Position numbers and translations under genes: made by a program. From assembly GCF_013410545.1 (NCBI RefSeq), contig NZ_JACCFV010000001.1:62001-126000 (forward strand): DNA of 64,000 nt, in the 5' to 3' direction. Source of the stretch: Pseudoclavibacter chungangensis (GTDB lineage: Bacteria; Actinomycetota; Actinomycetes; Actinomycetales; Microbacteriaceae). Shown piece by piece: positions 24,480-33,146 of this stretch; the first letter of the stretch is position 1; every line of letters begins with the position of its first letter. The notes under the pieces are model-generated. The model searched no databases. It saw only the letters and a list, made by a program, of their open reading frames with translations, and was not told the origin of the DNA.

Positions 24480-25492
24480 CCACGACCGAATCACCCAGGA
24501 CACTCGTGACGTCGACGTTGGATCCACGCTCGACGGGAGCGTGGCACAGGCCCCTGTTGTGGTTCGGTGCCGTGTGCGGCGTGCTCGCACTCGTGCTCGT
24601 CGTGGCCGCGATCGTCGACCCGCAGCAGATCCTCGGCCAGAACCGGTGGTTCAAACCGCTGAAGTTCGCGATCTCGATCGGCATCTACGTGGTGACGTTC
24701 GCGTGGCTGCTGCAGCAGTTGACCCGGTGGCGTCGGCTCGGGAACGTGCTCGGCACGCTCACCGTGATCGCGCTCGGCATCGAGATCGTCATCATCGTCT
24801 ACTCGGCCGCGACCGACACCACGAGCCACTTCAACTTCCAGACCCCGCTGTCCTCGACCGTCTTCACGACGATGGGCGTCTCCATCGTCGTCGTGTGGCT
24901 CGCCTGCCTCCTCGTCGCCATCGCGATCGTGTTCAATCCGGGCCCCGATCGCGCGCGAACCCTCGCCGTGCGGGCCGGCGTGATCCTCGGCCTGATCGGC
25001 ATGGCGCTCGCCTTCCTCATGCTCACGCCGACCGAGGAGCAGTTGCGTGACTTCCAGGGCATCGCGGGGGCCCACGCCGTCGGCGTGCCCGACGGCGGGC
25101 CGGGAATCCCGTTCTTCGGTTGGAGCACAGAGGGAGGTGATCTCCGCGTGCCGCACTTCATCGGCATGCACGCACTGCAGATCTTCCCTTTGGGCGTGTT
25201 GGTGCTCGAACTGCTCGCGCGACGCGTGCCCGCGCTGCGTCACCCGGGCGTGCGATGGGCGCTCGTCGTCGTCGGGACGGTCGCCTTCGCCGCGCTCCTC
25301 GCCGTCCTGACCGTGCAGGCCGTGGTCGGCGAGTCGGTCGCGCATCCCTCGGCACTCACCGCGGTGGCCACGGTCATCGTGGCGGTGGGCAGTGTGATCG
25401 CCGCCCTGATCGTCCTGATCGTCGGTCCGCGTACCGGTGCCGGCGAGGTGCGGACCGTCCGGGAGGCGACGGAGGCGGGGGAGGCCCCGTGA
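24476..25492 (+). CDS. Polytopic membrane protein of unknown function
   Basis: 338 residues from the GTG at 24476 (GTGA overlap with merR). About eight hydrophobic segments; the polar stretches contain NRWFKPLKFAISIGIYV, a hallmark of a group of actinobacterial membrane proteins annotated only as hypothetical, and a conserved FIGMHALQIFPL. The latter His/Gln-containing helix and the PLKFAIS helix might bind a cofactor, but that is speculation. Cotranscribed with the MerR regulator. Confidence 0.7.
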   Translation: MTTTESPRTLVTSTLDPRSTGAWHRPLLWFGAVCGVLALVLVVAAIVDPQQILGQNRWFKPLKFAISIGIYVVTFAWLLQQLTRWRRLGNVLGTLTVIALGIEIVIIVYSAATDTTSHFNFQTPLSSTVFTTMGVSIVVVWLACLLVAIAIVFNPGPDRARTLAVRAGVILGLIGMALAFLMLTPTEEQLRDFQGIAGAHAVGVPDGGPGIPFFGWSTEGGDLRVPHFIGMHALQIFPLGVLVLELLARRVPALRHPGVRWALVVVGTVAFAALLAVLTVQAVVGESVAHPSALTAVATVIVAVGSVIAALIVLIVGPRTGAGEVRTVREATEAGEAP

Positions 25493-25608
25493 CTGCGCAG
25501 CGGGCAGCTCGACGCCTCGGCCCGCGCCGCTCGACCGGCGCCCGGCCTGCGACGATACGCTCCTGAACGGGGCCCCGGAGCGGGGTCCGACGCCTGAGGA
25601 GGCTGTGG

Positions 25609-26985
25609 ATGTCGAAGTACCGGGTGCAGAACCCCGCCACCGGGGAGATCCTGGAGTCGTTCGAGAACGCGACCGATGCGCAGATCGAGGAGGTGCTCGC
25701 GTCGGCCGATTCGGTCTATCGCGAGTGGCGTGAGCGGAGCGTGCGGGAGCGCGCCGCCGTCGTGAAGCGGGTCGCCGAGCTGTTCGAGGAACGCAAGGAC
25801 GAACTCGCGCGACTCATCGCGCTCGAGATGGGCAAGTCGATCACCGAGTCCGTCGAGGAGGTCGAGTTCGCCGCATCGATCATCGACTACTACGCGGTCT
25901 ACGGGCCCGGCCTCATCACGGACGTCGAGATCCCCTCGACCGTTCCCGGTAAGGCGTTCGTGCAGCAGCTTCCCGTCGGGGCGCTCCTCGGCGTCATGCC
26001 GTGGAACTTCCCCTACTACCAGGTGGCCCGGTTCGCGGCGCCGAACCTGCTGCTCGGCAACACGATCATCCTCAAGCACGCCGAGATCTGCGCGCGCTCC
26101 GCGCTCACGATCCAGTCGATCATGGAGGAGGCGGGCGTCCCCGTCGGCGGCTACCAGAACGTGTTCGCCTCGCACGAGCAGATCGCGACGATCATCGCCG
26201 ACCCGCGTGTGCAGGGCGTCTCGCTCACGGGCTCGGAGCGTGCCGGCGCGATCATCGGCGCGCAGGCGGGCACGCACCTGAAGAAGTGCGTGCTCGAGCT
26301 CGGCGGTATCGACCCGATGGTCGTGCTCGATGCGGCCGACGTCGCCGCCGTCGCGAAGCAGGCGTGGGACTTCCGCGTCTACAACGTCGGGCAGGTGTGC
26401 AACTCGAACAAGCGGCTCATCGTCATGGACGAGCTCTACGACGAGTTCGTCGCCGAGCTCACGCGACTCGCGACGGGACTCGAGCCGGGCGACCAGCTCG
26501 AGCTGCAGGAGGGCCAGTACGTGCCGCTCTCGACGCGCCAGGCGGCCGAGACGGTCGACGCGCAGGTGCGGAAGGCCGTCGAGGCCGGGGCGACGCTCGT
26601 CGCGGGCGGCGTGCTGTCGGAGGGCCCCGGGGCGTACTACTCGCCGGCCGTCTTGACGGGCGTGCCGCGCGACTCCGAGTCGTACGGCGAGGAGATCTTC
26701 GGGCCGGTCGCGACGGTGTACCGCGTGCACAGCGACGAGGAGGCGCTCGAACTCGCGAACGACTGCGCGCTCGGTCTCGGCGGCTCGGTGTTCTCGACCG
26801 ACGAGGCGCGCGCGGCGCGCGTCGCCTCACGGCTCGAGGTCGGCATGGCCCACGTGAACACGATCGCGGCCGAGGCCGCGGAACTGCCGTTCGGTGGCGT
26901 CAAGCGCTCGGGCTTCGGCCGTGAGATGGGCCCGCTCGGTATCGGCGAGTTCGCGAACAAGCGCCTCTACTTCGTGAGCGCCTGA
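25609..26985 (+). CDS. NAD(P)-dependent succinate-semialdehyde dehydrogenase
   Basis: 458 residues from the ATG at 25609, with GAGGAGG upstream. Aldehyde dehydrogenase motifs: MPWNFPYYQVARFAAP, ELGGIDPMVVL (usually ELGGSDP, here Ile for Ser), catalytic Cys264 in VGQVCNSNKR, and SGFGREMGPLGI at the C-terminus. Length and the VCxxxKR context are those of the short SSADH group, which oxidises succinate semialdehyde to succinate. It may take GABA-derived semialdehyde made with the decarboxylase at 10 kb and the aminotransferase at 21.7 kb. No immediate operon partner. Confidence 0.88.
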   Translation: MSKYRVQNPATGEILESFENATDAQIEEVLASADSVYREWRERSVRERAAVVKRVAELFEERKDELARLIALEMGKSITESVEEVEFAASIIDYYAVYGPGLITDVEIPSTVPGKAFVQQLPVGALLGVMPWNFPYYQVARFAAPNLLLGNTIILKHAEICARSALTIQSIMEEAGVPVGGYQNVFASHEQIATIIADPRVQGVSLTGSERAGAIIGAQAGTHLKKCVLELGGIDPMVVLDAADVAAVAKQAWDFRVYNVGQVCNSNKRLIVMDELYDEFVAELTRLATGLEPGDQLELQEGQYVPLSTRQAAETVDAQVRKAVEAGATLVAGGVLSEGPGAYYSPAVLTGVPRDSESYGEEIFGPVATVYRVHSDEEALELANDCALGLGGSVFSTDEARAARVASRLEVGMAHVNTIAAEAAELPFGGVKRSGFGREMGPLGIGEFANKRLYFVSA

Positions 26986-27034
26986 CCGCGCCGCCCGCGC
27001 CGACCGCGCCACCCGGCGCGGTCACCCCACCGGT

Positions 27035-27095
27035 GAATACCGGGCGGTTTTCGGGGTTCCGGGGCACCCGGAACCCCGAAAACCGCCCGGTATTC
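27035..27095. repeat. Perfect 28-bp inverted repeat, hairpin between genes
   Basis: Arms 27035-27062 and 27068-27095 are perfectly complementary over 28 bases around a 5-base loop (GGCAC). It lies 50 bp after the SSADH stop and could be its terminator, but there is no T-tract and the downstream arm reaches to 27 bp before the next start codon, within the -35 region of that promoter. Arms this long and perfect are unusual for a simple terminator; a mobile palindromic element is possible. Confidence 0.85.
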
Positions 27096-27109
27096 GTTCG
27101 TTGGGCACG

Positions 27110-27121
27110 TACGATCTCCGT
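27110..27121 (+). promoter_or_regulatory. Leaderless -10 element of the CoA hydrolase gene
   Basis: TACGAT at 27110-27115 is followed by six bases and the GTG at 27122. No ribosome-binding site is present, so the mRNA probably starts at the GTG. Confidence 0.5.
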
Positions 27122-28237
27122 GTGGGGGACGCGCACGTGGACAGTGAAGTTCGGTTCGAGGTTCAGGGGCGGCTCGGGGTGATCGTGCTCGACCGCCCGC
27201 GCGTCATCAATGCGCTCTCGCACGAGATGGTGAACCGTATCCACGCGCAGCTCGTGGCGTGGGCCGACGACGACGCGATCGAGCGCGTCGCGCTCACGGG
27301 GGCCGGCGAGCGCGGCCTCTGCGCGGGCGGCGATGTCGTCGTGCTCTACGAGGACGCGACGAGCGGCGACGGGAGCGAGACCGCCTCGTTCCTCGCCGAC
27401 GAGTACCGACTCGACGCCTACATCGCGCGCTACCCGAAGCCCTACGTGTCGCTCATGGACGGCATCGTGCTCGGCGGCGGCGTCGGCCTGTCGGCACACG
27501 CCGCGCACCGCCTCGTCACCGAGCGCTCGCGCGTCGGCATGCCCGAGACGCAGATCGGCTTCGTGACCGACGTGGGCGGCACCTGGCTGCTCGGTCGTGC
27601 ACCGGGCGAGCTGGGCGTCCACGCGGGACTCACCGGCACGCTGCTCGGCCCGGGCGAGGCGATCGCGCTCGGCTTCGCCGACGTCCTCGTGCCGTCCCAG
27701 CGGCTTCCCGAACTCCTCGAACGCCTGGAGACGGAGGACGTCGCGTCGGTGCTCGGGGCGCTCGCGGAAGCCGCACCCGATGCCCCGCTCCTCGACGAGC
27801 GGCCGTGGATCGACGCGGTGTACGACGCGGACGACATCGCCGTGATCCTCGAACGCCTCGACGAACTCGACTCGGACGCGGCGCGCGATGCGGCGACCGC
27901 GCTGCGCGGCCGGTCGCCGTCGGCGCTCGCGGTCACGCTGCGCGCGATCCGGATCGCACGCGGCTTCGAGCGTCTCGAGGACGCCCTCGCGCAGGAGTAC
28001 CGCGTCTGTCGCCGACTGCACGCGGCGCCCGACTTCGCCGAGGGCGTCCGGGCGCAGGTCGTCGACAAGGACAAGACGCCGCGCTGGCACCCCGCGACCG
28101 TGGCCGAACTCGACCCGGCGTGGCTCGACGGGGTGTTCGAAGTGGGTGACGACGAGCTGCGGTTCGACATCGGTCCCGGCACGTCTGGCATCATCACCGG
28201 GGAGCACGACGACGGCGACGAGGGAGCCCGCGAATGA
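27122..28237 (+). CDS. 3-hydroxyisobutyryl-CoA hydrolase (crotonase superfamily)
   Basis: 371 residues from the leaderless GTG at 27122; a second GTG lies at 27137. Crotonase fold with [13 protein letters not shown], the oxyanion-hole region [13 protein letters not shown], and [19 protein letters not shown], which is the HIBYL-CoA hydrolase variant, as is the long C-terminal half with a final RWHP motif. It releases 3-hydroxyisobutyrate from its CoA ester in valine degradation. The stop overlaps the next gene, an enoyl-CoA hydratase (ATGA), the usual actinobacterial pairing. MMSDH at 18 kb would finish the pathway. Confidence 0.88.
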   Translation: MGDAHVDSEVRFEVQGRLGVIVLDRPRVINALSHEMVNRIHAQLVAWADDDAIERVALTGAGERGLCAGGDVVVLYEDATSGDGSETASFLADEYRLDAYIARYPKPYVSLMDGIVLGGGVGLSAHAAHRLVTERSRVGMPETQIGFVTDVGGTWLLGRAPGELGVHAGLTGTLLGPGEAIALGFADVLVPSQRLPELLERLETEDVASVLGALAEAAPDAPLLDERPWIDAVYDADDIAVILERLDELDSDAARDAATALRGRSPSALAVTLRAIRIARGFERLEDALAQEYRVCRRLHAAPDFAEGVRAQVVDKDKTPRWHPATVAELDPAWLDGVFEVGDDELRFDIGPGTSGIITGEHDDGDEGARE

Positions 28238-29010
28238 CGCAGTACGAGCACGTCCTGACCGAGACGCGGGGCCGCGTCGGCATCATCACGCTGCACCGGC
28301 CGAAGGCGCTCAACGCGCTCGACGAGGCCCTCATGAACGACGTCGTCGACGCGGCACGCGCGTTCGATGTCGACGCGGGCATCGGGGCGATCGTGCTCAC
28401 GGGCTCGGAGCGCGCCTTCGCCGCGGGCGCCGACATCCGCGAGATGGCGGGCAAGTCGTTCGTCGACCTCACGACGCAGGGCATCTTCGGCCGCTGGGAC
28501 GAGTTCACGGCGGTGCGCACGCCGATCGTCGCCGCCGTCGCGGGCTACGCGCTCGGTGGCGGGTGCGAGCTCGCGATGATGTGCGACTTCATCATCGCGG
28601 CCGACACGGCGACGTTCGGGCAGCCCGAGATCACGCTAGGCGTCATCCCCGGCATGGGCGGTTCCCAGCGACTCACGCGCGCGATCGGGAAGTCGAAGGC
28701 GATGGACCTCGTGCTCACGGGTCGTTCGATCGATGCCGAGGAGGCCGATCGGATCGGTCTCGTCGCGCGCGTCGTGCCCGCCGACGCGCTCCTCGACGAG
28801 GCGGTCGGCGCGGCCGAACGGATCGCCTCGATGTCGCTCCCCGTCGCGATCGCGGCGAAGGACGCCGTGAACACCGCCTTCGAGACGACCCTCGACGAGG
28901 GCCTGCGCACCGAGCGCCGCCTGTTCGCGGGCTGCTTCGCGCTCGACGACCGCGCCGAGGGCATGGCCGCCTTCAGCGAGAAGCGTCGGGCGAACTTCAC
29001 GCACCGCTAG
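28234..29010 (+). CDS. Enoyl-CoA hydratase
   Basis: 258 residues, overlapping the hydrolase stop by four bases. Crotonase motifs [40 protein letters not shown] with the oxyanion glycines, and the two catalytic glutamates (Glu in GCELAM and Glu in GQPEITLG). It hydrates trans-2-enoyl-CoA, methacrylyl-CoA in the valine route, and probably supplies the substrate of the overlapping hydrolase. Followed by about 190 bp without a gene and the start of a lower-GC region. Confidence 0.92.
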   Translation: MTQYEHVLTETRGRVGIITLHRPKALNALDEALMNDVVDAARAFDVDAGIGAIVLTGSERAFAAGADIREMAGKSFVDLTTQGIFGRWDEFTAVRTPIVAAVAGYALGGGCELAMMCDFIIAADTATFGQPEITLGVIPGMGGSQRLTRAIGKSKAMDLVLTGRSIDAEEADRIGLVARVVPADALLDEAVGAAERIASMSLPVAIAAKDAVNTAFETTLDEGLRTERRLFAGCFALDDRAEGMAAFSEKRRANFTHR

Positions 29011-29204
29011 GCGAGGGCGTCACAGCTGACGGGCACGGGGTCCTCGACCTCCGAGGCGGGTTACGGGCGGAAGTCGTGGCGAAGCTCGCCGAGACACGCA
29101 CGAAGAGCGCTTGAGTTTTGAGAATTGTCCCCGGGGCACATCGCTCCCCATCATCTCCAAACGCCCGATACACCCTGGCCATGTCCGATAGACGGCAAAG
29201 TCGG

Positions 29205-29888
29205 CTAATTGGCATTAGGCTCGGCTATATCCTCGACCGAAAAGTTGACTTCGGTCGAGCGGCGCTTGGCGATCACAATCTGAAGCTGCAAGTTCTCGAT
29301 TTTTCTGCTGACGGCAGAGCTGGCGGTCGAGAATTGATCGGATACCTTCGCCTGGTTCTCGCGAACCGCTTTGTCCCACTCTGCGGGGGTTGGTGCAACT
29401 TGCGAGAGTAGATCTACCACCGCTCTGCGGACGGCCAGACATGCCACACTAATCTCAACGTCACCAAACTCTGACGCGATCAACTCCGTTTCTTTTATGT
29501 CCCGCACGAGCAGACGGGAAATGTTGGCGAGTCGGGTGGAGGGGGAAAAGCTGTCTATCTGCATGTCGCCGTCCGTGCGGCCAGTCAAGTATGGGAGCAC
29601 GATTGGCCAAGCGTGCTCATGGTCTATGAGTCGCTTCGTTAGGGGGTCGAAGCGCGCTGCCTTGGCCTCGGCGTCACGCCGCCGGGCGGCGACCGCCTCA
29701 CGCTCAGCTGCACGTTCCTCACGGGCAGTCTGCTCGGTCAGTGTTCTCCTAGTGACCAACATGGAGATTAGCCCCCCGATGAGCGCTCCGATCACCGTGC
29801 CCATCACTGGTAGGAAAGGCTGGAAGATCCCAACGATCGCGTCGAAGACATTGACCCAAGGAGGTAGGGTGGCGGCGAATCTGTTCAC
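29205..29888 (-). CDS. Membrane-anchored protein of unknown function in a lower-GC patch
   Basis: 227 residues from the GTG at 29888. An N-terminal hydrophobic hairpin or helix (residues about 10-47, including IVGIFQPFLPVMGTVIGALI), a charged coiled-coil stretch (about 50-80, rich in Arg/Glu/Ala) and a soluble domain with no motif I recognise. Third-position and overall GC are visibly lower than in neighbours, and it sits beside an IS5-type element, so recent acquisition is likely. No partner gene is evident; the start is not certain because no strong ribosome-binding site precedes it. Confidence 0.6.
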   Translation of the reverse strand: MNRFAATLPPWVNVFDAIVGIFQPFLPVMGTVIGALIGGLISMLVTRRTLTEQTAREERAAEREAVAARRRDAEAKAARFDPLTKRLIDHEHAWPIVLPYLTGRTDGDMQIDSFSPSTRLANISRLLVRDIKETELIASEFGDVEISVACLAVRRAVVDLLSQVAPTPAEWDKAVRENQAKVSDQFSTASSAVSRKIENLQLQIVIAKRRSTEVNFSVEDIAEPNAN

Positions 29889-30056
29889 AGTGAGAACAAT
29901 TCCACATCCGGCGCCAGGAAGTAGGAGGAGCGCACAAATGTCCGACCTGGCCTCAAGACGTCAGTCGGCGAAGTTGGTGACGATCTGACGCACAGCGACC
30001 GACGCGGCCGAGCGGAGTGGATCGCTTTTGGTGACGGGCTGGCCCGGGCGTCGCCG

Positions 30057-30620
30057 CTAGGGCGCGTTGCTAAAGGTGTGGGTGAGCCAGTGGAGGGTCG
30101 CGGCGAGGCAGAGGCCGGCGTGGTAGTGGCGGGCGGTCTTGTCTGAGCGCATCGCGATCCCGGCCCACTGCTTGAGCTTGTTGAAGCACCGCTCGACGAC
30201 GTTGCGGCCTCTGTGGTGGACCCGCTGCTGGTCACCGAAGTCGATCGGCCGACCGCGGCGCTTGCGTCGGTGAGCGATCTGATCGTGAGGTTCAGGGATC
30301 GTCGTGGCGATCCCGCGCTCGCGCAGCCAGGCCCGGTTCGCTCTGGACGGGTAGCCCTTGTCCGCAAGCACCCGATCCGGCCGGGTCCGTGGCCTCCCTC
30401 TCGTGCCCGGGACGCGGATCTCGCTCAGCGTCGCGGTCAGCATGCTGGTGTCCGCCGCCTGCCCGGCGTGAGAATGAACGCGAGAGCACGTCCCTTTCCG
30501 TTGCAGACGAGGTGGTTCTTCGTTGTCAGCCCGCCGCGGGAGCGGCCGATCGCGTGATCGGGCGGCTCAGCGCCGAACTTCTTGTAGTTCGATAGAGCCC
30601 CCTGTGGTGCGGGGAAGTGT
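30057..30620 (-). pseudogene. IS427-type transposase, second ORF with frameshift
   Basis: The frame with GALSNYKKFGAEPPDHAIGR and SRGGLTTKNHLVCNGKGRAL is the normal second ORF. After LAFILTPG, near 30470, one base is missing from a short G run; restoring it gives LTPGxQAADTSMLT and joins the frame that carries DRVLADKGYPSRANRAW (second Asp) and VVERCFNKLKQW (Glu). The stop TAG at 30057-30059 is supplied by the target duplication. Confidence 0.8.
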
Positions 30621-30996
30621 CGCGCCGTGCTGGTGCACACGCACGATCGTGGAGTCGATCGACGCGACCCAGTCCAGGTCCCCGGACTGCTGCGCGAGCG
30701 ACTGGACCTTCTCCAGCACCCGCGCCCACACGCCCTGCTCGGGCCACCGGTTGAAGTTCTTGTAGATCGTGTTCCAGTTCCCGAACCGCTCCGGAACGTC
30801 CCGCCACGGAGCACCGGTGCGGAACCGCCACGCCGTCGCTTCGACCACAGTGCGCCGATCCACCGGCGGCCGTCCCGTCGACTTCGCCGTCGGGAACAGC
30901 GGACCGATCACAGCCTATGCTTCATCCGAGATCACATCACGCGACACGCGTACAAGACTCGCCCACGAAGCACCCGAAGGTGTTTAGCAACACGGC
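30061..30996 (-). mobile_element. IS5-family (IS427-type) insertion sequence, decayed copy
   Basis: 936 bp bounded by imperfect terminal inverted repeats that share GTTGCTAAA (30066-30074 at one end; complement at the other), and flanked by CTAG at 30057-30060 and 30997-31000, a 4-bp target duplication. The transposase reads on the minus strand in two overlapping frames, as in IS427-type elements. It carries an in-frame TAG at 30915-30917 in place of a Trp codon and a one-base deletion near 30470, so this copy should not make transposase. Both CTAG copies supply stop codons: one ends the transposase frame, the other ends the TetR gene. Confidence 0.85.
30567..30947 (-). pseudogene. IS427-type transposase, first ORF with nonsense codon
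   Basis: Translation from a GTG at 30947 gives VSRDVISDEA, then TAG at 30915-30917 where relatives have Trp, then AVIGPLFPTAKSTGRPPVDR and WRFRTGAPWRDVPERFGNWN up to the stop at 30567. A restart at the GTG at 30911 is possible. It holds the first acidic residue of the DDE triad (VASIDSTIV). The end (TGGSIELQEVRR) is the normal end of the first ORF in two-ORF elements of this group. Confidence 0.8.
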
Positions 30997-31695
30997 CTAG
31001 GGCGCTGTCCCGTCGCGCTCGGCGACGGTGGACGGGGCCTCGGCCGCGCGGCGGCGTTCGAGTTCGTCGAGCAGCAGCTCGACGCCCCAGCCGTACTCGT
31101 CGCCGAACGCGTAACCCGGCCGGAGCGCGACGCCCGTCACGAACTCGGCGAAGTGCGGGAACTCGGCGAGCGGCACGTTCGCGTCGATGTCGGCGGCGAG
31201 CGGGTCGAGGGCTTCGCCGTCCTCGAACGGCAGGCGCAACTCCTGCGCGACGAAGCCGAAGTGGTGGGCGTCGAGCAGCGCGAACGCGTGGGCCGTGAGA
31301 GCCAGCGAGCAGCCCGCGTTCCGGAGGCAGCCGATGACGGCGTCGTGGTGGGCGAGCGTCGCACGGCCGGGTGAGCGGCGGCTGTCGACGAGTTCGAGGC
31401 CCCACCGGTGCCGGAGCAGGGTGGTACGGATCGAATCCGCTCGTGCGTGCAGCTCCACCCGCCAGTCCCCGTCCGTGGACGGCAGGTGGAACCCTTCGAA
31501 CACGCGATCGGTCATCGCATCGAGGATCGCCGCCTTGTTCGGCACGTGGTGGTAGATCGACATCGCCTCGACACCGAGCTGCGCCGCGAGGCGCCGCATC
31601 GAGACCGCCCGGAGTCCCTCCTCGTCGGCGAGCGCGACCGCTGCGTCGACGATGCGTGGGCGGGTGAGCGCGCTCGCGCCGTTCCGTGGGGCCAT
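30997..31695 (-). CDS. TetR-family repressor with tetracycline-repressor-like C-terminal domain
   Basis: 232 residues from the ATG at 31695. N-terminal helix-turn-helix (LADEEGLRAVSMRRLAAQLG, VEAMSIYHHVPNKAAILDAM) and a C-terminal region typical of TetR_C_1 members. The stop codon lies in the CTAG copied by the adjacent insertion, so the gene ends intact. It is divergent from an oxidoreductase gene, and the 100-bp gap has two CTTAC-N3-GTAAG palindromes that are very likely its operators; it should repress both genes and respond to a small ligand, possibly a substrate of the oxidoreductase. Confidence 0.88.
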   Translation of the reverse strand: MAPRNGASALTRPRIVDAAVALADEEGLRAVSMRRLAAQLGVEAMSIYHHVPNKAAILDAMTDRVFEGFHLPSTDGDWRVELHARADSIRTTLLRHRWGLELVDSRRSPGRATLAHHDAVIGCLRNAGCSLALTAHAFALLDAHHFGFVAQELRLPFEDGEALDPLAADIDANVPLAEFPHFAEFVTGVALRPGYAFGDEYGWGVELLLDELERRRAAEAPSTVAERDGTAP

Positions 31696-31738
31696 GCGTT
31701 GCCCTCCTTGGTGGGGGATGTGCGGACGTCCAAAATAC

Positions 31739-31774
31739 CTTACGGTGTAAGCGAGCAGCGACTTACGCGGTAAG
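31739..31774. promoter_or_regulatory. Twin TetR operators, CTTAC-N3-GTAAG
   Basis: Two perfect palindromes: CTTAC-GGT-GTAAG at 31739-31751 and CTTAC-GCG-GTAAG at 31762-31774, centres 23 bp apart. They sit midway between tetR (start 31695) and the oxidoreductase (start 31796). The pair at 63387-63424 has the same geometry with different half-sites. Confidence 0.75.
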
Positions 31775-31795
31775 GCAAGCGGAACGGAGCGTGCG

Positions 31796-32860
31796 ATGAG
31801 CGAGTACGTGGGCAGGGTGGGCGACGAGGCGGGCGTGGAGCGGGCACCGGGGTCCGTGGTTCCCGTAACGATGCGAGCCGTCGTTCGTCACGAGTACGGC
31901 ACAGCGGACGTGCTCGTCGTGGACGAGGTTCCCGTGCCCCGACCGGGCCGCGGAGAGGTGCTCGTGCGGGTCGACGCCGCGGGGCTCGATCGCGGCGCGT
32001 GGCACCTCATGGCGGGCGACCCGCCCGCGGTCCGGCTCGCGCTCGGGTTGCGGCGGCCGCGCGATCCCGGCGTCGGTTCCGAGCTCGCGGGCGTCGTGGT
32101 CGCGATCGGTCCGGGTGACCGCTCCGGGCTCCGGATCGGTGACGTCGTTCTCGGCGCCGGGCTGGCCACGTTCGCCGAGTACGCGATCGCGAAGACGACC
32201 GCGCTGTGCCGACGCCCGAGCGACCTCGACGCCGTGGCGGCCGCGGCGCTCCCCGTCTCGGCCGTCACCGCGCATCAGGCGGTCGTCGACATCGCGCGCG
32301 TGACGGACGGGCAGCGCGTGCTCGTGATCGGGGCCGCCGGTGGCGTCGGCGCCTACGCCGTGCAGTTCGCGGCATCGTGCGGAGCGGTGGTCACCGCTGT
32401 GAGCAGGCGGGACAAGCACGCCGCCGTGCGCGACCTCGGCGCGAGCGCCGTCGTGGATCGTGAGCGGGTCGATCCGCGGGACTGGGGTGTGCACGACGTC
32501 GTGATCGACATCGGCGGGCGGCGTCCGCTCGCGCAACTCGGTCGGCTCGTGGCCCGCGCCGGCGCGCTCGTGCTCGTCGGCGGTGAGGGTGGCCGCGGGC
32601 CGCTCGGCGGGACCTCGCGTCAGGTCGGCGCGGCGCTCCGCTCGCCGTTCCTGCCGTTCCGTGCGCGCATGTTCGTCTCGACCGTGACGACGCGTGCGCT
32701 CGCGCCGGTCGTCGAGGCGGTGGCGGACGGTCGGGTGCGTCCGGTCGTGGATCGCGTCGTCGGGCTCGGCGATGTCGCGAGCGGTGTAAGTGCGCTCGAA
32801 GCTGGTTCGCTCGTCGGGAAGGTCGTCGTCGTGCCGGACGCGCCGACGGAAACTGCATGA
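31796..32860 (+). CDS. MDR-family NAD(P)-dependent oxidoreductase (quinone reductase-like)
   Basis: 354 residues from the ATG at 31796. GroES-like N-terminus (GEVLVRVDAAGLDRGAWHLM, a motif without the zinc-ligand cysteine of true alcohol dehydrogenases) and a Rossmann domain with VLVIGAAGGVGAYAVQFA. The pattern is that of zinc-independent quinone reductases/enone reductases using NADPH. Expression is probably induced by the ligand of the divergent TetR, suggesting a detoxification role. The first 23 or so residues before VTMRAVVRHEYG extend beyond the family start; the GTG/ATG at about 31860-31871 could be the true start. Confidence 0.85.
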   Translation: MSEYVGRVGDEAGVERAPGSVVPVTMRAVVRHEYGTADVLVVDEVPVPRPGRGEVLVRVDAAGLDRGAWHLMAGDPPAVRLALGLRRPRDPGVGSELAGVVVAIGPGDRSGLRIGDVVLGAGLATFAEYAIAKTTALCRRPSDLDAVAAAALPVSAVTAHQAVVDIARVTDGQRVLVIGAAGGVGAYAVQFAASCGAVVTAVSRRDKHAAVRDLGASAVVDRERVDPRDWGVHDVVIDIGGRRPLAQLGRLVARAGALVLVGGEGGRGPLGGTSRQVGAALRSPFLPFRARMFVSTVTTRALAPVVEAVADGRVRPVVDRVVGLGDVASGVSALEAGSLVGKVVVVPDAPTETA

Positions 32861-32974
32861 CGCGCCGCTCACAGGAAATCGTTCGAGGTTCGTGAACTTC
32901 GCGTGAGGTCGCGGCCCGTTCGGGCGTCGCCAGCTGGCGCCGCGCGAAGAACGGGCCGATGAGCCCGAATTTCT

Positions 32975-32997
32975 CGACCGATCGGTCGGGATATCCC
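32975..32997. promoter_or_regulatory. Two adjacent palindromes upstream of the MHS transporter
   Basis: CGACCGATCGGTCG (32975-32988) is a perfect 14-bp palindrome and is followed at once by GGGATATCCC (32988-32997). They lie about 150 bp before the transporter start in an otherwise gene-free region of 286 bp. Likely regulator sites; the regulator is unknown. Confidence 0.4.
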
Positions 32998-33146
32998 GCT
33001 GGTCTCGTTCGCTGCGCGTGCAGGAATCCCGCGCTCATCGGCACCATCGTGCGACGGGTCGCCCTTTCAGAGGCGGTCGGGACTGCACTAGTGTGACCGA
33101 GTCGAACGCCGTCGTTCGATCCGATCAGACAAGGGAGTCCTGTTCG

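Noticed and set aside
30437..30814. Change of frame between transposase ORFs near 30600 as a mutation
   Set aside because: The first ORF ends and the second begins as in other two-ORF IS427-type elements, so this change is natural; only the later break near 30470 and the TAG at 30915-30917 count as damage.
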